Position numbers and translations under genes: made by a program. A DNA stretch of 64,000 nucleotides, taken from Hephaestia sp. MAHUQ-44 (lineage in GTDB: Bacteria > Pseudomonadota > Alphaproteobacteria > Sphingomonadales > Sphingomonadaceae). Location: the NCBI RefSeq assembly GCF_023806085.1, contig NZ_JAMSLX010000001.1, positions 1 through 64,000 of the forward strand, in the 5' to 3' direction. How positions within the stretch are numbered: the stretch's first letter is position 1; the number at the start of each line of letters is the position of its first letter. Below are positions 17,109-24,510 of the stretch, piece by piece. Under the pieces are notes generated by a model. The model was not told where the DNA came from and did no database searches. It saw nothing but the letters and a program-made list of their open reading frames with translations.

Positions 17109-18491
17109 TTAGTGCGGATCGGCTGGCGCCAGGGCCATTTGTCGTCCCACGAGATCGTTCGATATCCGGTCATGGACGCCGCGCCGCAGCGGGTGGTGCC
17201 AGATCGCCACCGCCGCAATTGCCAGGCCGGCCAGCGGAAAGCAGATCATGACCAGCTTGATCCCCGCCAGCGTCGCTTGAGACTGTTCGACATTGGGGAC
17301 GAACCCCACCCAATCGAGCGCGATCCCAAACACGCCGGCGGCGACGCCGAGCGCGACTTTCTGGAAGAAGATCCCGAACCCGAAAATGAACGATTCGGTC
17401 CGCAACCCCGATCGCCATTCACCATATTCGACCGTATCGGGCAGCATCGACCAATAGGTCATGTTGAGGCCCAGCGTCGCGACGTGGAGCAACAGAAAGA
17501 CGATTCCCGCGCCGATCGCATCGCGCACATCGAGCAAGGCGAACAGCAACAACACGCCGACTGCCCAGCTACTCGCCACGAACCATGCGCCGCGCTTGTC
17601 GGTGAATTTGGTCACCTGCACCCAGGCTGGAATGATGAGGAGCCCGGCGGCTGCCTTGGCCGACAGCGCGTAGCGCGCGCTGGCTTCGTCATGAACGAAA
17701 TATTTGTAATAATAGAGGATCGATTTGCCGATCACCGTGCTGCACAGCGCCGCCGACGTAACCGCAATCATCACGAGCCAGAACGCACGGTTGACGCGGA
17801 TCGCGCGCCAATAATCGCTGAGCCGTGCGGTGGAGATGCTGTCGGACGCCAGCACCGGCTCGCGCGTGTTGAACACGACGATCGGCAGGATCGCGGTCGC
17901 GATCGTCGCGATCACGCACGCCGCGTAGAAAAAGCCGGTTGCCGCATCGCCGCCACCGAACCACGCCACCATCGGCTGGGTCAGGAACGACACCGTCAAC
18001 CCGGCCAATGTCGCAAAGAACATCCGAAAGCCGGCAAGCGAACTTCGCTCGTCCGAACGCTGCGTGATCCGCGCCGTCAGCGAGCAATAGGGAATCGACA
18101 CCGCCGTATAGGCGACGCGGAAAAACAAATGGGTCACCAGCACGATCGCGAGCAGCCCCAGCCCGGTTGCTGCCGGTTTCCAGTAAAGCCCGGCAAACGA
18201 CAGCCCTAGTGGGAGCGCCCCGGCCAGAATCCACGGTCGGTAGCGGCCCCACCGCGTCCGTGTGCGGTCGGCGACCGCGCCCATCAGCGGATCGATCGCG
18301 CCATCGAAGATCGACGCGATCATATAGATCAGTCCCGCCGTGCCCGCCGACAGCCCCACCACGTCGGTGTAATAGAACATCAGAAACAGCGAGATGCTTT
18401 GCCAATAGAGATTGCAGGCATAGTCGCCGATGGCGAACCCCGCTTTTCCCCGGAAGCTCAAGGAGGCCGCGGCGTTGTCACGATCGGGCAA
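17109..18491 (-). CDS. GPH-family sugar:cation symporter 1 (MFS)
   Basis: A 460-residue, 12-helix transporter of the glycoside-pentoside-hexuronide:cation symporter family (MelB-like). The signature FDGAIDPLMGAVADRT followed by RTRWGRYRPW marks the loop between helices 2 and 3, and DTVEYGEWRSGLRTES is a second family block. The start is a TTG at 18491 preceded by GGAG at a seven-base spacing; no better ATG is in frame. It probably carries the sugar or whole glycoside across the inner membrane after receptor 1. It is a paralogue of the next transporter. Confidence 0.88.
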   Translation of the reverse strand: MPDRDNAAASLSFRGKAGFAIGDYACNLYWQSISLFLMFYYTDVVGLSAGTAGLIYMIASIFDGAIDPLMGAVADRTRTRWGRYRPWILAGALPLGLSFAGLYWKPAATGLGLLAIVLVTHLFFRVAYTAVSIPYCSLTARITQRSDERSSLAGFRMFFATLAGLTVSFLTQPMVAWFGGGDAATGFFYAACVIATIATAILPIVVFNTREPVLASDSISTARLSDYWRAIRVNRAFWLVMIAVTSAALCSTVIGKSILYYYKYFVHDEASARYALSAKAAAGLLIIPAWVQVTKFTDKRGAWFVASSWAVGVLLLFALLDVRDAIGAGIVFLLLHVATLGLNMTYWSMLPDTVEYGEWRSGLRTESFIFGFGIFFQKVALGVAAGVFGIALDWVGFVPNVEQSQATLAGIKLVMICFPLAGLAIAAVAIWHHPLRRGVHDRISNDLVGRQMALAPADPH

Positions 18492-18670
18492 AGGCGCTCT
18501 CCATACGCAAACAAATTTAGATTCGAATTACAGGTATTTCTCTTATTCGATTTATTTGTAGCAATCGCCACTCGCCCGACAAGCCCCCTTGGACAGGCGC
18601 ATTCCCGGCATCGGCAGCCGCCGTCGGCGCTGTCGGGGAAGGCCGCGAAACCGGGTGCAGGCAGCCGCGT

Positions 18671-20050
18671 CTACTCAGGCGACACGCGGCCGCTGCTACG
18701 GCGCTCCGCGATCTCGCGCACGATCTGTTCGTGCATCCGCCCGCGCAGCGGATAGAAGATCATGATCGCCCCTGCGAGCACCAGGCCCACGGCGGGCAGC
18801 GCCGTCATCAGCAATTTCATATTGGCCAGCGTTTCGGCGGTTTGCGGCATATTGGCGCGGTATCCGATCCGTTCGAGCAACCAGCCGTACAGCCCCGCAC
18901 CCAGCCCCAGCGCGACCTTCAGAAAGAATTGCCCCAACCCGAAGACGAAACTCTCGGTCCGCAGCCCGGTGCGCCATTCGCCATATTCGACCGTATCGGG
19001 AAGGATCGACCAGAAGCCAAACGCGATTCCCAGCCCTGCAACCTGCATCCACAGGAAGAAGGTAATCGCCCCGGCGGTGCTGCGCACATCGAACATGGCG
19101 AAAGTGGCGAGCCCCATCAGCCCCAGCACGACAGCGGCAAACCAGGCGTTGCGCTTGCCGATCCATTTGGTGACCATCACCCAACACGGCACCACCGCGA
19201 GCCCGGAGGCCGCCGCAAGCGTCAGCGCGAGACGCCCCCCGTTTTCATCGCCGACATAGTATTTGAAATAATAGAGGATCGATTTGCCGATCGCGGTCGA
19301 GCAGATCACCCCCGCGCACGCCGCGAGCACCATCGCCCACAGCGCACGATTTTCCCGCAGCGCCACCCAATATTCGCCCAAATTATGCGGGCTGCGGTCC
19401 TCACCGGTTTCGGCCGGTTCCTGCGTCGCGAAGAACACGATCGGCAACACGATACTGGCAACCACCGCGAAGATCGCCGCCGCCCAGAAGAACCCGGTGG
19501 CCGGATCGTCGTCGCCGAAGCGTTCGGCCAGCGGCTGCGTGAAATACGCCACGGTAAACCCGGCCAGCGTCGCGAAGATGATGCGCCCCCCCGCGACCAC
19601 GCTGCGCTCGCCCGAATCCGAGGTGATCCGCGCCGACAGCGCGGTAAAGGGTATCGAGACGATGGTGTAGGCGAGGCGGAAGATGATGTGGGCGCCGAGC
19701 ATCCATGCGGCCAGCCACACCCCCTCGAACGGCGGGCGGTAGTAAAGCAGCATGAACGCTATCGCCACCAACGGCGTACCGCCCAGAATATAGGGGCGAT
19801 ACCGGCCCCAGCGCGTCCGCGTGCGATCGGCGATCGCGCCCATGATCGGATCGATCGCGGCATCGAAGATCGACGCGATCATATAGATCAGCCCGGCCGT
19901 CGCCGCACTCAGCCCCACCGCATCGGTGTAGAAGAACAGCAGGTAGAGCGAGACGCTCTGCCAATAGAGATTGAAGGCATAATCGCCGACGGTGAAGCCG
20001 ATAATACGCTTGGCACCGAGCCGCTGCCCGGCATTGACTGCCCCCACCAT
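18671..20050 (-). CDS. GPH-family sugar:cation symporter 2 (MFS)
   Basis: A 459-residue paralogue of the preceding transporter. It shares the NLYWQS start of helix 1, AAIDPIMGAIADRTRTRWGRY, KSILYYFKYYV and DTVEYGEWRTGLRTESFVFG. Twelve membrane segments are evident. It lies between symporter 1 and the isomerase gene, separated from the latter by 71 bp that contain TCGATATTAT (20084-20093), also found upstream of receptor 2. The duplicate transporter/receptor sets suggest two related substrates or two regulatory states. Confidence 0.88.
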   Translation of the reverse strand: MVGAVNAGQRLGAKRIIGFTVGDYAFNLYWQSVSLYLLFFYTDAVGLSAATAGLIYMIASIFDAAIDPIMGAIADRTRTRWGRYRPYILGGTPLVAIAFMLLYYRPPFEGVWLAAWMLGAHIIFRLAYTIVSIPFTALSARITSDSGERSVVAGGRIIFATLAGFTVAYFTQPLAERFGDDDPATGFFWAAAIFAVVASIVLPIVFFATQEPAETGEDRSPHNLGEYWVALRENRALWAMVLAACAGVICSTAIGKSILYYFKYYVGDENGGRLALTLAAASGLAVVPCWVMVTKWIGKRNAWFAAVVLGLMGLATFAMFDVRSTAGAITFFLWMQVAGLGIAFGFWSILPDTVEYGEWRTGLRTESFVFGLGQFFLKVALGLGAGLYGWLLERIGYRANMPQTAETLANMKLLMTALPAVGLVLAGAIMIFYPLRGRMHEQIVREIAERRSSGRVSPE

Positions 20051-20121
20051 CCTCGCCTTACCTCGCTTTTTTGATACGCTGGATCGATATTATCGAGAAC
20101 GGTTCGGGGGTGCGCGTCGCC

Positions 20122-21003
20122 TCATGACGCAAGCGCCTGCTTCGCTGCATCGAAACATTGTTCGGCGACCGCGATCAGAAACGCCGCCTCGGTCCACCGG
20201 TCGCTTTCCTCGCGCAGAACCCCGTCGGGGCCCGGCACCATCTTGGGATAAAAGGCGCGCGCCGGCAGCAATTCGGGGTGAACCGCGATATAATCGCCCG
20301 GCCCGGCGCTCCGTAGGAAACCCTCGAACGCCGCAATCCACATCCGCTTGTAATAATCGAGGTGACGGCTTTCGGCGGGATCACTGGCGGTGACCTGACC
20401 GAAGGCGTTCGACGACAGGCGCAGATGCAGAAAGCGCGTCCGCTCGAAGACCGGGCGCAGCGCCGCGAACTTCATCTCCATATCGCCATAAGTGAATTCG
20501 TGGCCGATATACCAATGGCCGAAATCGCCGTTGAACCGCAACTCGGGCAAGCGCTCGATCAGGTCGAGCGTGCGACGGATATCCTGCGTCATCGTCGCCC
20601 GGTGGGTTTCCAGATAGACCGGATGGCGCTCGGTCAAGGCGATGTCGAGCATCGCCTCGGCCAGCCGCAGCATCTCATCGTCGCTCTCGAAGCCGGTGCC
20701 CAGATGGGCGGTGGTGCAATCGCACCCGGCATCGCGACGCGCCTTCACGGCATCGCGCATCTGGCCGACATCGTCGAACACCCGGATCAGCCCGGTCGGG
20801 ATCAACCCCGCATCGGTGGCGATCGCGGGATCGAGGCATTGATACGCTTCATACCCCGCCGCCTTGATCGCCGCGGCGATCTCCGCCGCCGTGCCGCGCG
20901 GCCCCGCCGACCAGTCCGGCAGGTCCGCGGGGGTGACGAAGCTCATCCCGTGCAACAACCGCGGCGGGCGGTCGGTGCCGTCGTTGGTGTTCGGCACGCC
21001 CAT
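20122..21003 (-). CDS. Sugar phosphate isomerase/epimerase-like TIM-barrel protein
   Basis: A 293-residue protein of the xylose-isomerase/AP-endonuclease-2 TIM-barrel superfamily. Plausible metal ligands are the Glu in VYLETHRAT, Asp and His in GDFGHWYIGHE, and the Glu in AVHPELLP. I chose the ATG at 21003, one base after the stop of receptor 2, over longer starts that would overlap that gene. It should be translated from the receptor 2 mRNA. In similar loci such proteins isomerise, epimerise or cleave modified sugars, such as 3-keto-glycosides. The reaction here is not determined. Confidence 0.75.
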   Translation of the reverse strand: MGVPNTNDGTDRPPRLLHGMSFVTPADLPDWSAGPRGTAAEIAAAIKAAGYEAYQCLDPAIATDAGLIPTGLIRVFDDVGQMRDAVKARRDAGCDCTTAHLGTGFESDDEMLRLAEAMLDIALTERHPVYLETHRATMTQDIRRTLDLIERLPELRFNGDFGHWYIGHEFTYGDMEMKFAALRPVFERTRFLHLRLSSNAFGQVTASDPAESRHLDYYKRMWIAAFEGFLRSAGPGDYIAVHPELLPARAFYPKMVPGPDGVLREESDRWTEAAFLIAVAEQCFDAAKQALAS

Positions 21004-21004
21004 G

Positions 21005-23287
21005 TCAGAAAGCGACATCGAGCGACACGCCGACGCTGCGGCGTGCTTCATAGGGATTGTACTGGCTCAGGCTCTGCGGCGTGCCGAAGGGGGTCGCGAA
21101 CATCGCCGAGACGAAATGTTGATCGAGCAGGTTCTTGGCATAGACCGACACCCGCCAGCGATCGGTGTCGCCGACCAGCCCGATCGATCCATTGAGCAGC
21201 AGATAGCCGTCCTGCACGGTATCGGGATGGTTGGGAAACGACACGAACGTCGCCGACCGGTAATTGGCGCCGAGATCGAACGCGAGCCCCATCCGATCGC
21301 TCACCGGAGCGACATAATTGGCGCCGACCGCGAATTGCCATTCGGGCGAGAAGGGCAAGCGGAAGCCGGTGAGATCCTGCTGACCCGACACGCAGCCAAG
21401 CGCCGCCGTCTGGCCTGAATAGCAGGGCGCGTTGGGGAAATCCCCCCAGCGCGCGTCGACATAGGAACCGTTGGCGTTGAGCGTCAGATTGGTACCGCGC
21501 GGACGATAGGCGATTTCGACCTCGACCCCCTTGGTCCGCGCCTTGCTGCTGGTGATCGGATAGGTGCTGGTCGCCGCATCGCGGCCCGCGGTCTGGTAAT
21601 TCTCCACATCCATCCAGAAGCCGGTGACGTTGAAGGTCAGCCCGGCACCGGGCCACGAGGTGCGCACGCCGACCTCATAGTTGGTCGGTCGCTCGGGCTC
21701 GACCTCGCGCAGCAGGTTGTTGCCGATATTGGTATCGAATCCGCCGCCCTTGAACCCGCGGGTGACCGTGGCGAACACATTCGCATCGGGCGACAGCGTA
21801 TATTGCATTCCCCCGCGCCACACGACCGCATTAGTTTCCTTGCGCGCGGCCACCGCATCGGCAAGATCGAGGCGATAATCGGTGCGGCGCTTGGCGGCAT
21901 CGATCGTCTCGCGCACGACACGCACGCCCCCGATCAGCTTGAAGGCCTCCGTGATGTGGAGATTGGCCTGGCCGAACAGCGCCATATTTTCGGTATCGGC
22001 GCGAACATACACATCGCGCGCGAAGAACGGCAGCGGCACCTGCGGGAAGAATTGCTCCGAATTGGAATGGACGTTGGAGACGAAATAATAGGCGCCCGCG
22101 ACGAAATCGATCAGCTTGCCGGTGGGCGACGCGATCCGCAGTTCCTGGCTGAACTGCGATTGCCGGAAGAAGTTGGCGAAATTGACATTGAGCAGATCAA
22201 GCGGCGACGAATCGGAATCGAGCCCGTCGCTCGTATTCCATTCGCGCAACGCGCTGATCGAGGTCAGCATGTAATCGCCCATGCCCCAATCGACCTGCAG
22301 CGATCCGCCATAACTGGTTGCGTTCGAACGCACCTCGCCGTCGACATTCTGTTTCTCGTTGCGCGCACCGGGTACGATCCCCGCGTCGATCGCCAATTGT
22401 TCGGTGGCCGAAGGCGGCGAACCGACGTCGCGGAAGGTCCACAGGCAGCAATCCGCGTTGCGCGCGTAATAATCGCCGATCATCGTGATGGTGACATCCG
22501 AGGTTGGCGTCATCTCGATCTTGCCGCGAAACCCGTAATCGTCGCGCCCGTTCAGGCGACGGCCGTCGAAGACGTTGGTGATATGCCCGTCGCGCAGATT
22601 GCGCCGCCCCGACACCGAGAAGCGGACGACATCGTTGATCGGGCCGCTGACATACAGGCTGAAGCGGCGGTCGTTATCGGGCCAGCCCCAACTGGCGCTG
22701 CCGCGTACCTCGAGCGTTTCGGAGGGGCTTCGGGTGATGACGTTGACGACACCGGCCGAGGCGTTCTTTCCGAACAGCGTCCCCTGCGGCCCGCGCAGCA
22801 CCTCGATCCGTTCGACATCGGGAAGATCGGTCACCGATGCCCCCGCCTGGCCGAGCACCACGCCGTCGAGAACATAGGCCGTGCTCGCCTCGATCGCCTC
22901 GGACGAAAACGAACTGGTGCCGATCCCGCGTACGAAAAAGCCGAAATTGCGCGGCCCCGCGGTGCTGAAGGCGGTCACCCCCGGCACCAGATATTGCAGA
23001 TCGGACGATTCGTTGAATTTCAGCGTGTCGATCGTATCGCCCTGCACGACGGCGACCGACAGCGGAACGTCCTGAAGCCGCTCGCTTCGGCGTTGTGCGG
23101 TAACGATGATGTCACCGGCGGCGTCAGCTTTCGACGACGATGTCTCCTGCGCGGGCGCGACCGCCGATGCCGGCTCTTGTGGATCGGCCCCGGCCGTCTG
23201 GGCGATCGCCGCCGGTACGGCCCCTGCCATAGCGACACCAGCGACAGCCTGCAGCAGCACGGCTTTCCGCCATCTCAGATCGAGCAT
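21005..23287 (-). CDS. TonB-dependent receptor 2 of the glycoside locus
   Basis: A 760-residue outer-membrane receptor. It has a signal peptide (MLDLRWRKAVLLQAVAG..., cleavage near AAIAQ), a TonB box (DIIVTAQRRSERLQDVP), a plug with the RGIGTSSFSSEAIEAS and LRGPQGTLFGKNASAG blocks, and a barrel ending in SLDVAF. The start at 23287 is chosen because GGAGG stands about ten bases upstream; the frame also opens at 23314. It is a paralogue of receptor 1, sharing long near-identical plug blocks and the barrel motif PCYSGQTAA. The isomerase-like gene follows one base after its stop. Confidence 0.92.
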   Translation of the reverse strand: MLDLRWRKAVLLQAVAGVAMAGAVPAAIAQTAGADPQEPASAVAPAQETSSSKADAAGDIIVTAQRRSERLQDVPLSVAVVQGDTIDTLKFNESSDLQYLVPGVTAFSTAGPRNFGFFVRGIGTSSFSSEAIEASTAYVLDGVVLGQAGASVTDLPDVERIEVLRGPQGTLFGKNASAGVVNVITRSPSETLEVRGSASWGWPDNDRRFSLYVSGPINDVVRFSVSGRRNLRDGHITNVFDGRRLNGRDDYGFRGKIEMTPTSDVTITMIGDYYARNADCCLWTFRDVGSPPSATEQLAIDAGIVPGARNEKQNVDGEVRSNATSYGGSLQVDWGMGDYMLTSISALREWNTSDGLDSDSSPLDLLNVNFANFFRQSQFSQELRIASPTGKLIDFVAGAYYFVSNVHSNSEQFFPQVPLPFFARDVYVRADTENMALFGQANLHITEAFKLIGGVRVVRETIDAAKRRTDYRLDLADAVAARKETNAVVWRGGMQYTLSPDANVFATVTRGFKGGGFDTNIGNNLLREVEPERPTNYEVGVRTSWPGAGLTFNVTGFWMDVENYQTAGRDAATSTYPITSSKARTKGVEVEIAYRPRGTNLTLNANGSYVDARWGDFPNAPCYSGQTAALGCVSGQQDLTGFRLPFSPEWQFAVGANYVAPVSDRMGLAFDLGANYRSATFVSFPNHPDTVQDGYLLLNGSIGLVGDTDRWRVSVYAKNLLDQHFVSAMFATPFGTPQSLSQYNPYEARRSVGVSLDVAF

Positions 23288-23353
23288 TGCGCACCCCCTC
23301 CGAAAGCGAGGCATTTTTAGCCCCCACCAGAGAATTTATCTAAAATAGCATTA

Positions 23354-23380
23354 TGTCAAGTTTTCGATATTATTGATCGA
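23354..23380 (-). promoter_or_regulatory. Candidate promoter/operator of TonB receptor 2
   Basis: On the minus strand TTGACA (23359-23354) is preceded by TCGATCAA (23380-23373) and by a TCGAT/ATCGA inverted pair around ATTATTG (23364-23380). No clear -10 at 17-bp spacing is present; TAAATT at a 15-bp spacing is the best. The shared -35 and octamer link it to the other promoters of the locus. Confidence 0.4.
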
Positions 23381-23411
23381 GTGCTGTTGTTATCGCCCGG
23401 CAGCATGCGTG

Positions 23412-23449
23412 CGAACGGCCAGCGCATCCGAGGATGCGCTGGCCGTTCG
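23412..23449. terminator. 18-bp perfect hairpin between receptor 2 and the signalling operon
   Basis: Bases 23412-23429 and 23432-23449 are exact reverse complements around the dinucleotide GA, giving an 18-bp stem that two wobble pairs could extend. It lies 90 bp past the 3' end of the diguanylate cyclase gene and upstream of the receptor 2 promoter. It lacks a U-run. It could stop read-through from the signalling operon into the receptor's upstream region. Confidence 0.55.
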
Positions 23450-23538
23450 TGGGAGCCGGTTCTTGTTGGGAAAGACCGCGCCCGACGCCTGCTACGCCGG
23501 TCGCAGAGCGCGCCACCGGACGAGAAGGAGCGCCGCCG

Positions 23539-24510
23539 TCAGAGCGCGGCGGACCTCGGATAGCTGATGCCGGCCGGGAGCCGCATCAGCGTGTCATTGC
23601 CCATCGTCCCGAATTTGGTCGCGCAGATGCGGTCGCGGCCGGCAAGTTTGCTGCGGTAAAGCTGTTCGTCGGCTTCCGCGATCCACCGATCCGGTGCGGC
23701 ACCCATGCCACACCGGGCGCTGGCGACGCCGATGCTCACCGTCACATACGGGCTCACCTGCGATCCCTCGTGCGGGATGTTGAGCGCCTGCAACTGCAAT
23801 CTGATTTCCTGCGCCACCGTTTCAGCCGCCGTGGGATCGGAGCCGGGCAGAATGCAGGCGAATTCCTCCCCGCCATAGCGCGCAGTGATATCGCTCGCCC
23901 GCTTCACCGCGCGCATCAGCGCGGACGCGACCATCGTAATACAGCGATCGCCCGCCTGATGCCCGTAGGTGTCGTTGAACTGCTTGAAGAAATCGATGTC
24001 GACCATGATCACCGACAGCCAATCCTGCGTCCGGCCAAGCCGGGCACATTCGGTCGTCAGGTGCTGCTCCAGCGAACGACGGTTATGCAACCCGGTGAGC
24101 GCATCGCGGACCGCGAGATCGGCGAGTTGATCGCGCAACCGCTTCAGTTCGATATGGTTGCTCACGCGCGCGCGCAGGATCACGGGCTGGACCGGCTTGG
24201 TCACATAATCGATCGCGCCCAGCGACAGGCCGCGGATTTCATCCTCGGTATCGCCAAGGCCGGTCGTGAAGATGATCGGTATGTCGGCCAGCAACGGGTC
24301 GCTCTTGATCGCCTTGCACACCTCGAATCCGTCGAGGCCCGGCATCAGGATATCGAGCAGCACCAGATCGGGTGGCGCGCGCCGCGCGGTTTCCAGCGCC
24401 TCCTCGCCCGACATCGCGAAACACACGTCATACTCGTCTTCGAGCACGGCGTTCATGATCTCGATGTTCGAAATCTCGTCGTCGACGATCAGGATGGTCG
24501 GGCGCGTCAT
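23539..24510 (-). CDS. Response-regulator diguanylate cyclase
   Basis: A 323-residue protein with an N-terminal receiver domain (acidic Asp10/Asp11, phosphoacceptor Asp53 in LLDILMPG, Lys105 in YVTKPVQP) and a C-terminal GGDEF domain with the active signature GGEEF (213-217). An RxxD inhibitory site (Arg204-Asp207) lies five residues before it, so product inhibition by c-di-GMP is expected. It makes c-di-GMP from GTP on phosphorylation. The ATG overlaps the stop of the hybrid kinase by 4 bp, so the kinase or its Hpt domain is the probable phosphodonor. Confidence 0.92.
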   Translation of the reverse strand: MTRPTILIVDDEISNIEIMNAVLEDEYDVCFAMSGEEALETARRAPPDLVLLDILMPGLDGFEVCKAIKSDPLLADIPIIFTTGLGDTEDEIRGLSLGAIDYVTKPVQPVILRARVSNHIELKRLRDQLADLAVRDALTGLHNRRSLEQHLTTECARLGRTQDWLSVIMVDIDFFKQFNDTYGHQAGDRCITMVASALMRAVKRASDITARYGGEEFACILPGSDPTAAETVAQEIRLQLQALNIPHEGSQVSPYVTVSIGVASARCGMGAAPDRWIAEADEQLYRSKLAGRDRICATKFGTMGNDTLMRLPAGISYPRSAAL

